A stretch of DNA of 64,000 nucleotides from assembly GCF_017349075.1 (NCBI RefSeq), contig NZ_JAFMOF010000007.1, forward strand, positions 62,001-126,000, read 5' to 3'. This document shows, in pieces, positions 17,472 through 26,895 of this stretch. Source of the stretch: Streptomyces triculaminicus (GTDB taxonomy: Bacteria; Actinomycetota; Actinomycetes; Streptomycetales; Streptomycetaceae). The notes below the pieces were generated by a model. It had not been told where the DNA came from. It was given only the letters and a program-made list of their open reading frames with translations, and made no database searches. Every line of letters starts with the position of its first letter. Position 1 is the first letter of the stretch. The position numbers were made by a program, and so were the translations under genes.

Positions 17472-17513
17472 GTCGGGTAGCCGGGTCACGGCAACGTGAC
17501 CCGGCTACCCGAC
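17472..17513. terminator. perfect 19-bp hairpin with GCAA loop
   Basis: Arms 17472-17490 and 17495-17513 (GTCGGGTAGCCGGGTCACG and complement) pair without mismatch around a GNRA-type loop. No T-run follows. It may be a strong terminator or a remnant of a mobile element end. Confidence 0.55.
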
Positions 17514-17610
17514 TTGGTCTCGACTACCTGCTTGATGGATGAGTCCCACCTGCGGGGAACTCACTCCAGCATCGCTGCGGCAGTCCGCGGATGGCTCGAC
17601 CCATCGGCTG

Positions 17611-17639
17611 CCTGACCCATAACGCCGTTATGGGTCAGG
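17611..17639. promoter_or_regulatory. CATAACG-N-CGTTATG palindrome, copy g
   Basis: The longest copy: perfect 29-bp palindrome with arms extending through CCTGACC and central C. A possible gene fragment (THALVQLAWVAVHLE, minus strand, about 17640-17740) lies beside it. Confidence 0.7.
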
Positions 17640-17990
17640 GGAAGGCGGATGAAGATTCCGTCTTCGTAGAGCGGACAGTGTTCTGTCTCCAGGTGGACGG
17701 CTACCCAGGCCAACTGCACCAATGCATGAGTTGTCAACGAAGCCGACGGCTGGTCAGCAGAGGCTGATGAGGGAGAACTCGGGCCCATCCGCGTCAGCTG
17801 TCGAACGGAGGTATGTGAGCCTGAGACCTCTGGTGCCCTCAGAGCTGGACATGTCCATGGACAGGTCGGGAGAAGGCTTGAGAGTAGAGCGCCGTACCGA
17901 TGGACCTATGCCCGTTCGCCACCACAGTCGCTGGGGCTGGGTTCAGCGTTTTGCGGCCTCGCCGGTCTTGTTGTAGGCCCTGGTCGCAGA

Positions 17991-18386
17991 TCAGAGTTCG
18001 TAGGGGTAGATGGCGACGTGGTCACGCTCGAAGCGGAGCTCTACCCATGTGCCGTCGGTCTCTGTGGGCAATGGGTCTGCGGTGTCGAGCAGAATCTGCG
18101 AGCCGGCCAGCTCGAGTACCGCGATGCCGTCCATCTCGAGCGTGACTCTCCCCCGTAGACAGACCTGGCTGCCCTCAGAGCTCACTCTTGGCTGCGCGAG
18201 AGCGGCAGGGCTCGCGTTATGTCCCCAGGCGATCTCCTCGTCGATGGTCCACTCGATGTGGTGTGGGCCGTCCGCAGCTGCCGGGTTACCGCACCACTGC
18301 ACCACGGCGCTTCCGCACGACGTCCGGACCCGGACCAGAACATGGTTCTGCCGGGACTCTGAACTTCTCTCCACATGAACACGCAC
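17991..18386 (-). CDS. conserved hypothetical protein, 131 aa
   Basis: ATG start, sequence MRVHVERSSE, then HHIEWTIDEEIAWG and a C-terminus GTWVELRFERDHVAIYPYEL. Predominantly beta-like soluble protein without signal peptide. It resembles small Streptomyces proteins of unknown function with the WTIDEE and ILLDTADPLP segments. No operon partner. Confidence 0.7.
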   Translation of the reverse strand: MRVHVERSSESRQNHVLVRVRTSCGSAVVQWCGNPAAADGPHHIEWTIDEEIAWGHNASPAALAQPRVSSEGSQVCLRGRVTLEMDGIAVLELAGSQILLDTADPLPTETDGTWVELRFERDHVAIYPYEL

Positions 18387-19658
18387 CTACTGATCATCCG
18401 TGACTTGAACAGCGGCAGGTACCTGGGCTTCAACTCTGATCCGCACGTGACGTGACGCGCATCAGAGTGGGTTGGGGCTTCCAATGCTGGAAGACCTCGG
18501 CACCAGGCTCTGTGCTGGCAGGCAGCACGGTCACGCTGCCTGCCAGGATCTGCGGGAGGCCTGGCAGGTGGCGCACTCCATGGACCGGTCTGCTCGCCCC
18601 AAGCCGTGCGCTATCGATAGACGTCGATGTCGGGGCGTGCCGAGAGTTGTGACACGTGCCGGTGCCAGCCGGCGCGGCGAGGCATGTGGTTAAGGAACGG
18701 GGAAGAAGGCCGTGTCAAGCGTGGCCGCCCCCTGCTGCCCACGTGCGAGCAGAACCAAATTTCCCAGGAATCCTCTGTGCTTAGGATCGCTCCCACAGAA
18801 CCCTTTGAACCTAAAGTCTTCGTACTTTTCTGCTTCGCGTAGGCAGAGATGAGCCAACGCGCCGGACGTCCAACACCACCACTGTCCCGGAGTAGCTCAC
18901 AACTGGCACGGTCACCGCGCGCCCCCAACTACGACTAACCTCTGGCCTGCACAGAGCTCGCCGCATTGCATCGCCTGCTCTATCCGTCGCGCCCAGCTTG
19001 CCTTCGCCTGCGCGGAGCCCAAGTCGCCCCGACTTTCGATGACTACGCGGCGCGGCCTCGGCTCACCTCCGCTCGCGCTGAGGTCAGGTACATGCGGCCT
19101 ACGCCCGTACCTCCGAGGATGGCTCACTCCACCTGCGCCGATCTCACAGGTTGCCCATGATCGTGTCGAGCGCTAGCTGCGGCTCTCCGCTCAATGCGTG
19201 CTCGTGCGTGCTGTTCCAGATTGCCTCCGCCTCTGTGGAGCTTGCTCAACACGTTTGGTGGTCGTTCGGTGACGGGTCGGAGACAGGGCTCGTGGTGGGC
19301 CTGCCCTCCGTGATCGGCGAGCGGCTCGCCGGCCTGCTCGCCCAGCACCCGTTGTCAGCGAGTAGGAGTCCGCGGATCGTTGCGTCCTTTGCCGGGCAGT
19401 GAGCCGTGCCGAGGGCACGGCCAGCATGTTGCTGCTGTCGTTCCTGGTTGGTGCCCCCTGCGGTGTGTTCGTTTGCGGAGCAGTGGCCGCTCGGCCCCCG
19501 CCCGTGATGCAGTCGCGGCAGCGTGCCCAAAGTCGCCTCGAGGCCTAACCTTCGTCTGAATGAAGCTGCCACGATGCACGAGGTGGAGTAATGAAGGCTG
19601 ACTCACTTCCGCCTATGCAGACATACGTCTCAGCGATCTTCGGGTGAGAGTATGCGGC
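18387..19658. other. gene-free region with scattered CRISPR-repeat relics
   Basis: No frame looks coding. Decayed repeats can be seen near 18998-19020 (CTTCGCCTGCGCGGAGCCC), 19058-19086 (GGCTCACCTCCGCTCGCGC) and 19119-19148. Spacing is no longer regular. Confidence 0.5.
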
Positions 19659-20336
19659 ATGAGTAGTGTGGAACGCTCTTGGGAGCGCATCGAGGAGTGG
19701 CTGCGTGTCAACGCTCCGGACTGCTACGCGGAACTACCGGGTCCGGCCAGTGACTCCGACATCGCATACGCGCAGCGCGTCGTGGGAGTGCCTTTCCCTG
19801 ACGATCTGATCACTTCGCTGCGGCGTCATGACGGATCCGAGGGCGTCGTGGTGATCCCACCGGTAGACGCGATGGTCACGGCGCGCGAGATTGCCGAGGT
19901 GTATCAAGCCGCGAAGAGCGACCTGGCGTACCTGTGTGAGCGTGGCGGCCTGTCGCCTGACGAGACGGCCCGTGAGATGAAGAAAGTCCCCAGAGGTGGC
20001 GGGGAGCGCACGTTTTGGCATCGCATGTGCGTGCCCTTCGCACGGACCGACGGCCGTTCCCACTATTTCGTTGACCAGGCCCCCGGTCCCACGTGCGGCC
20101 GGATAGGTACGTACGACCGGGACGACAACAGCACCTACCTCGACCCTTCTTCTCTTTACGCCTCCATAGCTGTCCTGCTGGAAGCTGTGGCCGATGCGCT
20201 GGAGAGCGACGACAAGATCATCGAGTTCGCTGACGATGACATCTGGGAAGCGACCGTCGAGGACGGCAGACTCTGGTGGGAAGAGTGGCTGGTGGGATGG
20301 CCAGAGGAGGCCGGCGCTTCAGACGCCCAAAGCTAG
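19659..20336 (+). CDS. SMI1/KNR4 (SUKH) family protein
   Basis: 225 aa from the ATG beginning MSSVERSWERIEEWL. The SUKH fold is suggested by WLRVNAPDCYAELPGPASDSDIAYAQ (abbreviated), the loop PFPDDLITSLRRHDG and the end WWEEWLVGW. Central FVDQAPGPTCGRIGTYDRDD is typical of the Streptomyces branch of this family. SUKH proteins are often immunity proteins for polymorphic toxins, but many stand alone, as this one does. A related gene lies at 39969. Confidence 0.8.
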   Translation: MSSVERSWERIEEWLRVNAPDCYAELPGPASDSDIAYAQRVVGVPFPDDLITSLRRHDGSEGVVVIPPVDAMVTAREIAEVYQAAKSDLAYLCERGGLSPDETAREMKKVPRGGGERTFWHRMCVPFARTDGRSHYFVDQAPGPTCGRIGTYDRDDNSTYLDPSSLYASIAVLLEAVADALESDDKIIEFADDDIWEATVEDGRLWWEEWLVGWPEEAGASDAQS

Positions 20337-20420
20337 GCAACTGGGCTTGCCTGCTCGGTGCTTCCCTTCCGTGCAGAGGGAACAGACAGCCGTGACTGCG
20401 TTGATCCTGCGGGGCGCCGA

Positions 20421-21196
<776 letters not shown>

Positions 21197-21296
21197 GAGA
21201 ACTCTCCGGCGCGACACTGGTGGGTCCACCGGCAGCTCTCGGGCGCCCGGCTCTTCAGCAGGGTCGGGCACCATGCCTTAGATGAGGGCTGAGTTC

Positions 21297-21575
21297 TCAG
21301 AAGAGCCCACGGTCCATGAAGTCATCCGCTTCGGCCCTGGTGATGAAACCGCATTCCCCCGTTTTGAGATCGACGCAGACCGGATAGTTCCCGGCGATCC
21401 GTTCCATCTCGTCGTCGTGGTCGAGGAACCTGATGGTGTTGAAGGGTCCGATGAACCGGTCACCGTCGATGAAACAGCTCTCCAGGATGAGCCGGACGTC
21501 GTTGGACGGCCAAGACCGGCTCTGCTCATCCAGGTACCTCGCGGCCAGTTCCTGGGCTTCCTTGCGATCGAGCAT
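21297..21575 (-). CDS. YrhB-type (Imm35) immunity protein
   Basis: 92 aa, ATG start, MLDRKEAQELAARYLDEQ. The pattern IDGDRFIGPFNTIRFLDHDD, then AGNYPVCVDLKTGECGFI matches YrhB/Imm35 immunity proteins, which neutralise toxins of the papain-fold and related groups. It follows, by 1 bp, a toxin C-terminal fragment on the same strand. The gene is complete, so it may act against incoming toxins of kin. Confidence 0.7.
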   Translation of the reverse strand: MLDRKEAQELAARYLDEQSRSWPSNDVRLILESCFIDGDRFIGPFNTIRFLDHDDEMERIAGNYPVCVDLKTGECGFITRAEADDFMDRGLF

Positions 21576-21576
21576 G

Positions 21577-21885
21577 TCAGTTTGTCCTCATGAGGTAGTA
21601 GATTTTCCATCGAGGGTCGGCTGGATTAGCCCGTCCTTGCTTGAAGTCGAGAAAGACCACCTTGCCGTCGACATTCACTACGTTGAAGTAGTGGCCAATC
21701 CGTCCTCTCTGGGTCGGGAAGCCACCGACGATCCCCGAGCTCCGGGGCCCCAGCTCAGCACATCCCTGACGATGGGGTCCAGTCCCCTCTTGCCTACGAA
21801 CGGGCGTCCAGTCAGCGCCGCAACTTGGTTGGGGGGTCATGATGTGATCAGCCCCGGGTACGGAGTTGGGGTTCTTGCCGACCAT
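21577..21885 (-). pseudogene. toxin C-terminal fragment, papain-fold/deamidase type
   Basis: The last 50 residues read IVGGFPTQRGRIGHYFNVVN, then VVFLDFKQGRANPADPRW and end YYLMRTN. This looks like the C-terminus of a Tox-PL (Ptox_1) toxin with the catalytic His in GHYFNV and Asp in FLDF. The N-terminal half of the frame does not look like the family, and the Cys part of the triad is missing, so this is a truncated toxin tail left beside its immunity gene. Confidence 0.6.
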
Positions 21886-22365
21886 GAGGTCGTCACCGGC
21901 GGCGAGACAGGCGACCGCTGGGGCTACCTGCGACGCACTGCAGACCTATGGAACTGGCTCCTGACAGGCAGCCCCCCGATAGCCAGCCCCACCCAGATAC
22001 CCAACGGCGACACCATGAGGAACTGGATAGCCCACTACTCCACCGTCCTTGCCGACACCTGTTCCTTCACCGACCAGGAGATCGCTGACGTCCTCACCGA
22101 GTCCCTCATCCCACCGGACGGCACCATCACCGCTGACATGCTCGACGCGCTCCTGCGGCTCCAAGCCGAAGGCACCGCCCCCGAAGGACTGACCCGACAC
22201 GTCAGCTCCTTGGCACCCATCTCAGCCCAGCCCCTAGACGGCGGACTGTTCAAGTTCGACTGCACCCAATGCGACCGCTCCGTGCAGTGCGTCCGGACCG
22301 CACCGGGGTTCTTCACGGTGTCATGCAGCTCCTGTCACGCAGGCAACCTCGTCAGGGTCTCGTAA
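21844..22365 (+). CDS. hypothetical protein with C-terminal zinc ribbon
   Basis: Reading from GTG 21844, about 173 aa; the frame is open further left but overlaps the toxin relic. Middle part DTCSFTDQEIADVLTESLIP is helical. The C-terminus has CTQCDRSVQC and SCSSCHAG, two CxxC knuckles typical of a zinc ribbon. No known family recognised. The start is uncertain; ATG 22015 (MRNWIAHYST) is an alternative. Confidence 0.5.
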   Translation: MISPGYGVGVLADHEVVTGGETGDRWGYLRRTADLWNWLLTGSPPIASPTQIPNGDTMRNWIAHYSTVLADTCSFTDQEIADVLTESLIPPDGTITADMLDALLRLQAEGTAPEGLTRHVSSLAPISAQPLDGGLFKFDCTQCDRSVQCVRTAPGFFTVSCSSCHAGNLVRVS

Positions 22366-22367
22366 GA

Positions 22368-22440
22368 ATGGAGGACCAGATCGATGCGCTCGGCCTGATG
22401 CTGAACACGCTGGTGCTGCTCACCACGCGTTCCATGGACC
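22368..22440 (+). pseudogene. Tn3-family transposase C-terminal scrap
   Basis: MEDQIDALGLMLNTLVLLTT followed by RSMD resembles the conserved MEDQLGALGLVLN...WNTRYMD segment near the end of Tn3-family transposases. Only about 25 residues remain. Confidence 0.6.
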
Positions 22441-22533
22441 CCGTTCAGCAGCCGTACGGATGGATCCGACGTCCTGCTACCCAATCTTTCTCCTGGTGAA
22501 GATTGACCGACCAGGCCGGGGCGGAGTCTCTCC

Positions 22534-23757
22534 TCAGCCCACCCGTGGCGGACCGGTGACCGGCAGTGCGGTCAGTGCGTGGGAGCGGAACGAAGAACGC
22601 CACGAGAGCTGTGTATCGGGGACGGCGAGAGCGATTGTGGGCAGTCGGCGGAGCAAGGTGCTCAGGCCGATCTGGATCTCCATGCGGGCCAGAGGAGCGC
22701 CCAGGCAGTAGTGCATGCCGTGGCCGAGCGCGAGATGCGCGATGTCCTCACGCCGGATGTCGAAACGGTCTGGGTCGGGGTACCGGGCGGGATCCCGGTG
22801 GGCGGAGGCCAGGCAGAGCATGATCGTATCGCCGGCAGGGATACGCACGCCGCCGATCTCGACGGGCTCTGTGGGAAACCGGCGGATGGCCATCTGGTTG
22901 GGATGCGCGTAGCGCAGCAACTCCTCGACAGCCGCGGGAAGCAGGCCGGGGTCCGCCCTCAGGGCGGCGAGCTGCTCCGGATGGCGGAACAGAGTGAGCA
23001 GGCCTGCGCTGATCATGTGCTGGGCGTTTTCGCTGCCGGCCATGAGGATGAGAAAGGCCAGGGAGACAAGTTCGTCCTCGGTAAGCCTGTCCCCTTCGTC
23101 GCGGGCCGCGATCAGGTCCGACAGCAGGTCATGGCTGGGGCGGGCCCGGCGCTCGGCCACCAGGCCGACGAGGAAGTCATGGATGCGGTTGATGGATTCC
23201 GCCGTCTGGCCCGGGTATTCGGGGGCGAACATGCTACCCACCCACGCGGAGAAGGAACGCCTGTCTCCTTGCGGAACGTCGAAGAGGTCCCCGATGACCA
23301 CCAAGGGCAAGGGGTTGGCGAACTCGGTGACCAGGTCGACGCTGGACTCGCTGGCCAGGCGCTGGGAGAGGGCGCCGGCCAGAGAATCAGCGGCGGCCTG
23401 GACGCGTTCGCGCAGAGTCTCCACCCGGCGGGGGGTGAAGCCCTGGGAGACCAGACGTCGAAGCCGCAGGTGGTCACTCGAGTCAATGTTGAGGAGATTG
23501 GCGTCCAGTGCCGGAGGCAGCGAAAAGCCCCTGTAACCCGTGCCGGAGTGCGCTTTGTTCACTGACAGCCTCGCATCGGTCAGCAGGGCGCGCACATCCG
23601 CCTCCCGGACCACAAGCCACACCGCGGAACCGTCCGGTAGTGCTATGCGATGGACCGGGCCGGCGTCACGCAGGCGTGCATAGACCGGGTAGGGGTCGGC
23701 GAAGAACGCTGTGTCGAAGGGCCGGAGGAGGGCCGGTGTGTCGGAGTGAGCGGTCAC
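22534..23757 (-). CDS. cytochrome P450, last gene of XRE-M78-MAB_1171c operon
   Basis: 407 aa from the GTG beginning VTAHSDTPALL. The K helix has EELLRY (ExxR); the haem loop is LGHGMHYCLGAPLARME with the ligand Cys; the I helix reads LILMAGSENAQHMI. Where most P450s have an acid-Thr pair after AG, this one has Glu-Asn, so the usual proton-relay Thr is replaced. Length and PYPVYARLRDAGPVHR match Streptomyces class I soluble P450s. It would hydroxylate or otherwise oxidise a small molecule using ferredoxin partners, none of which is nearby. The GTG overlaps the upstream stop by 4 nt, so it is coupled to the membrane-protein gene. Confidence 0.92.
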   Translation of the reverse strand: MTAHSDTPALLRPFDTAFFADPYPVYARLRDAGPVHRIALPDGSAVWLVVREADVRALLTDARLSVNKAHSGTGYRGFSLPPALDANLLNIDSSDHLRLRRLVSQGFTPRRVETLRERVQAAADSLAGALSQRLASESSVDLVTEFANPLPLVVIGDLFDVPQGDRRSFSAWVGSMFAPEYPGQTAESINRIHDFLVGLVAERRARPSHDLLSDLIAARDEGDRLTEDELVSLAFLILMAGSENAQHMISAGLLTLFRHPEQLAALRADPGLLPAAVEELLRYAHPNQMAIRRFPTEPVEIGGVRIPAGDTIMLCLASAHRDPARYPDPDRFDIRREDIAHLALGHGMHYCLGAPLARMEIQIGLSTLLRRLPTIALAVPDTQLSWRSSFRSHALTALPVTGPPRVG

Positions 23758-24944
23758 GCGTCCTTCTTCGCTGGTTCGGGGGTGTGCGGCGTGTGCGCCA
23801 CGGCGGGTGAGGCGTGGTCGGATGCGGTGAAAGCGCGGGCCAGCTTGCGTTGGAAGGAGAGCTCCGCCGCCAGGTCCTCCGGTTCCGCAATCCGCGGGTT
23901 GGTGACGTGGGTAGTCGGCTGCTTCTGCTCGATTTTGGCCTGCAGTGCGGCCTTGAGTTGCGCTGCTTCGACGGCGGCGGCCAGATCGATGCCGTTGAGT
24001 CCGGCCGCTTCGCCGCGTTGCGTGGCGAGGGTGGCGACGGAAGGAGCCATCCATGTGCGCAAGGCCCACTGAGCGTCACGGATTTCCACCAGGCATCGAT
24101 AGAGGCGGGTCCTGAGGTCGGCCTCCTGTCCCAAATCAAGAACGACTTCGGGCAGATGAGAAGTGACGTCGCGGTGGAAGGGGGTGATCTCCCGGTAGGC
24201 GCGGTGCCGGTCAAACCATTCGTATGCGGTGGTGAGGTAGCGGCCCCAGTCGGGCATCGTCCAGCCGACCGTCTTGAGGACGGTCCCCGCGATGGCGATC
24301 TGGGCGACGGGCTCCCACGGGTGGCCGGTGACACCGAACTGACCGGCAATGATGTCCGCGACACGGCAGCCTGTGTAGATCATGGCGAAGGGCATGGACA
24401 CCGCAACGAGGCGCAGCCCCCGCCGTAGCCAGGGAGTAGGAGCCATACGTGCGTAGCGCCAGCCCATGATGCCGATGTCGATCTGGTTCGCTGCGTGTCC
24501 GACCAGGTAGATGGTCAGGTATGCGGGGTAGTACTGCGCCTTGGTCAGGGCGAAGTCGGTGGGGCGTTCGCCGATGCTGGTGGCGGCGGAGAACAACGTG
24601 ATCATGCCGAGGAGCACCACGCCCAGGCCGATCAGACGTGGGATGGCCTTGCGCCAGGCCGTGCGGCGTTCGTACGACAGGTGCAGGAGCACGAGTTGTT
24701 GGCAGGCGGCCGACAGGATGACCGTGCTCTGGGCGAGCAGCCCAGAGAAGTTGACTATGCCGACGAACCTGCTCGTTGCGATCCATACTGCTGGTGTCGA
24801 GATGACGAACGTGGCGGTCAGGAAGAAGAAGTTGCCCACGAGTGCGAGCTGTGTGGGTGAGCGGTCGGTGCGCGTAACTCGTAGCTTGAAGAGTAAGGCT
24901 AATAAGGACACCAGCGCACAGGCAGGATAAAGTGTGCTATTCAT
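23754..24944 (-). CDS. MAB_1171c-family membrane protein, first copy
   Basis: 396 aa. About seven transmembrane segments fill residues 1-230 (such as LYPACALVSLLALLF, FFFLTATFVISTPAVW, LIGLGVVLLGMITLF). A cytoplasmic domain of about 150 residues follows, starting near WFDRHRAYREITPF and containing LRTRLYRCLVEIRDAQWALR. This architecture is annotated in actinobacteria as MAB_1171c-family putative transporter, with no proven substrate. It overlaps the M78 gene by 8 nt and the P450 by 4 nt. A second member with the same neighbour order is at 43944-45215. Confidence 0.8.
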   Translation of the reverse strand: MNSTLYPACALVSLLALLFKLRVTRTDRSPTQLALVGNFFFLTATFVISTPAVWIATSRFVGIVNFSGLLAQSTVILSAACQQLVLLHLSYERRTAWRKAIPRLIGLGVVLLGMITLFSAATSIGERPTDFALTKAQYYPAYLTIYLVGHAANQIDIGIMGWRYARMAPTPWLRRGLRLVAVSMPFAMIYTGCRVADIIAGQFGVTGHPWEPVAQIAIAGTVLKTVGWTMPDWGRYLTTAYEWFDRHRAYREITPFHRDVTSHLPEVVLDLGQEADLRTRLYRCLVEIRDAQWALRTWMAPSVATLATQRGEAAGLNGIDLAAAVEAAQLKAALQAKIEQKQPTTHVTNPRIAEPEDLAAELSFQRKLARAFTASDHASPAVAHTPHTPEPAKKDA

Positions 24945-25512
24945 TTTTCCCTTGATGGATGGGGGCCTCCAGAGCAGCGAGTCTGGCGACCAGCTCCCGC
25001 GCCTCCGGCGGCATTGCGCAGGTGCGCTCTACGGACCAGCTGCTGATTTGCCGGCCGATCAGCGAGCCGACCAGCTCGGCCTCGACCTCTGCCTCGGCTT
25101 GCGAGTGTTCCCGCCCCAGTACCCGACGGACCATGTTCGGGTTGAGCGACGGTAGGAGGAGTGTGGACGACTGTTCCGTCATCACAGGCGATGCGTCGTG
25201 ATCGCAGATCACGTGGCCGAACTCGTGCAGGATCACCTGTTGCTGATGCACGGGGGCAAGACGCTGTTCGAAGAAGACATAGTCCTGGCCCTCCGCGGAG
25301 ACCCAGAGGCCGTCAGGACTGCCGAGTGGCAGCTCGAGAGGGACCAAGTGGATGGGGCGGCCATGAAGTCGGCCCACATGCTCACAAAGAGTCTGCATCG
25401 TCACCTGCGCCTGAGCGGGCAGGCCGAGTGCGTGCACTCGTTCCACGCACCGCTTTTGAAGACTGTCCGGCTTCCCGCCGTCAGCCCGAAGTCGCCAGCG
25501 CACCACAATCAC
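24937..25512 (-). CDS. ImmA/IrrE (M78) metallopeptidase-like protein
   Basis: 191 aa. The zinc motif HEFGH in QVILHEFGHVICDHD near residue 95 and the downstream acidic helix QAEAEVEAELVGSLIG give the ligands of an M78 metallopeptidase. Such enzymes usually cleave or sequester a partner XRE repressor, which is the next gene upstream (4-nt overlap). I infer that a signal, perhaps sensed through the membrane protein, makes it relieve repression of this operon. Confidence 0.85.
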   Translation of the reverse strand: MIVVRWRLRADGGKPDSLQKRCVERVHALGLPAQAQVTMQTLCEHVGRLHGRPIHLVPLELPLGSPDGLWVSAEGQDYVFFEQRLAPVHQQQVILHEFGHVICDHDASPVMTEQSSTLLLPSLNPNMVRRVLGREHSQAEAEVEAELVGSLIGRQISSWSVERTCAMPPEARELVARLAALEAPIHQGKNE

Positions 25513-26027
25513 TTGAGATCGTCATGCGGATCCTGACGCGCGCCGGCGTCCGCGGACGGTGAGGAGCTCCGCAAGGACTCCTGAACCTGGGAGGCTGCAT
25601 TGATGATCCCTTTGAGGAGCTCGGACATCTGATCTGCGGGAAGGCCTCCAGGAAGCCGTGTCCGCGTACGTAGCGAAACGTTCTCCACACTGCGCCGGCG
25701 CAGTTCTTTGACCGCTTCCAGTTCGGCATTGACCTGCTGGAAGACCTGCTCGTCGAGAAAGTATGCCCATCTCTCGATGCCCAGGCTGTGAGCCACCTTG
25801 ACCAAGGTCTCGATGGTGAGGTTCGTGCCGTCGGCGGATTCGGCTGATGCCAGGGTGCGTTTGGAGACGCCTGTGCGATCGGCCAGCTTCGCAAGGCTGA
25901 ACGGGCCTTCGGGATGGTGATGCCGGAGGTGTCGCATTCGGGTCGCGATCGCGGTCTTCGCCGCGTGGACCTGAGCCTCGAGGCCGTGCCCCGCGTCCGT
26001 GCTGGGTTCGTCGCGTCGGTTGTTCAT
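25509..26027 (-). CDS. XRE-family regulator
   Basis: 172 aa. An N-terminal helix-turn-helix reads FSLAKLADRTGVSKRTLASAE at about 43-63. The C-terminal half is helical (VFQQVNAELEAVKELRRRSV) and may bind the M78 protein. It is the first gene of a four-gene operon. A perfect 18-bp palindrome ends 18 bp before its ATG, a likely operator. Confidence 0.88.
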   Translation of the reverse strand: MNNRRDEPSTDAGHGLEAQVHAAKTAIATRMRHLRHHHPEGPFSLAKLADRTGVSKRTLASAESADGTNLTIETLVKVAHSLGIERWAYFLDEQVFQQVNAELEAVKELRRRSVENVSLRTRTRLPGGLPADQMSELLKGIINAASQVQESLRSSSPSADAGARQDPHDDLK

Positions 26028-26045
26028 CGTTCACCACCTCCCCTG

Positions 26046-26083
26046 GTGCAACATGTTGCACCCTGACGCAGGATGTTGCAACG
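26046..26083 (-). promoter_or_regulatory. operator of the first XRE operon
   Basis: GGTGCAACATGTTGCACC at 26046-26063 is a perfect palindrome. A partial second site ATGTTGCAAC lies at 26074-26083, about two helical turns away. Both are just upstream of the XRE gene. Confidence 0.7.
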
Positions 26084-26124
26084 GTGTGCTGTGAGGCCTA
26101 TCGTCCTCGTTACGGGGATGAGCC

Positions 26125-26268
26125 TCAAGGGGAGGGGCTGGGGGCATGCTGATCCGACGTCAGCACGACGGCGACAAGAATACCCATGAAGTCGTATACA
26201 CCTGTTCCCAGGGCGGCGCGCCAGATGTCCTCGAGTCGGGTCATGGGAGTGCCACGGCACTCGGACAT
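26125..26268 (-). CDS. possible small membrane protein, 47 aa
   Basis: ATG start (MSECRGTPMTRLEDIW), with a single hydrophobic segment YDFMGILVAVVLTS. It lies 60 bp upstream of the operator palindrome on the same strand as the XRE operon. No homologue is known to me. It could equally be a chance frame. Confidence 0.3.
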   Translation of the reverse strand: MSECRGTPMTRLEDIWRAALGTGVYDFMGILVAVVLTSDQHAPSPSP

Positions 26269-26895
26269 GAAGCCGCGCTCCGACCGCCTCGCCAGCGAGT
26301 GGCCGAGGCCTGGCACCCGCGGTCATCCCGACCAGTGGTTCGTTCCGTCCGGCTAATGCGAGACGACCGCATCAGTCTGTCTGCCGACGGGGTCAACCCG
26401 TCGCTCAAGCCAGCATCTCAGATATGGGCTATCACCCCACGTGTTGGCTCCGGCCGCACTTACGGCGGCGAGGAGGCCCGATCGTCATAGGCCAACCATG
26501 AGGCGCGGCCCGAGACATCGGACCATCCCGCCGCCCGGGCGCCCAGCCTTTGGTGATGGCAGTCACCGCGGCTTACGCCCCTTGCACTCCGCTCAGGCCT
26601 GGCAGGGCCCTCGCGGAGGTTCCGTCCGACCCGACATGGCTTCGGACGGTTCACAACGCGGTTCTGGCACGAACCTGGGCCCAGACGAGGGCCCCTTTCA
26701 TGTCCACGTACAGCAACGAGGACCACCACACATGATGCAGTACAAGGCTGCTTTCTGTCAGCTCCTCCATGTTCAGCCAGCTCAGCTCAGCCCACACTTG
26801 AACAGTGGTGGCTGCCGCACACGAGGCGGGTGCTCTCTCAAGGCCTCCCCGACCCCTCCCGCGAGTAGAGGACGCCTCACCCGCAGGGCCTCTCG
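26269..26895. other. gene-free region
   Basis: About 630 bp with no convincing gene, repeat or CRISPR relic. Base composition stays GC-rich and the frames here conflict with each other. Confidence 0.4.

Noticed and set aside
3052..17639. Palindromes considered as chromosomal parS sites
   Set aside because: The sequence does not match GTTTCACGTGGAAC; only a plasmid-specific site or an operator remains possible.
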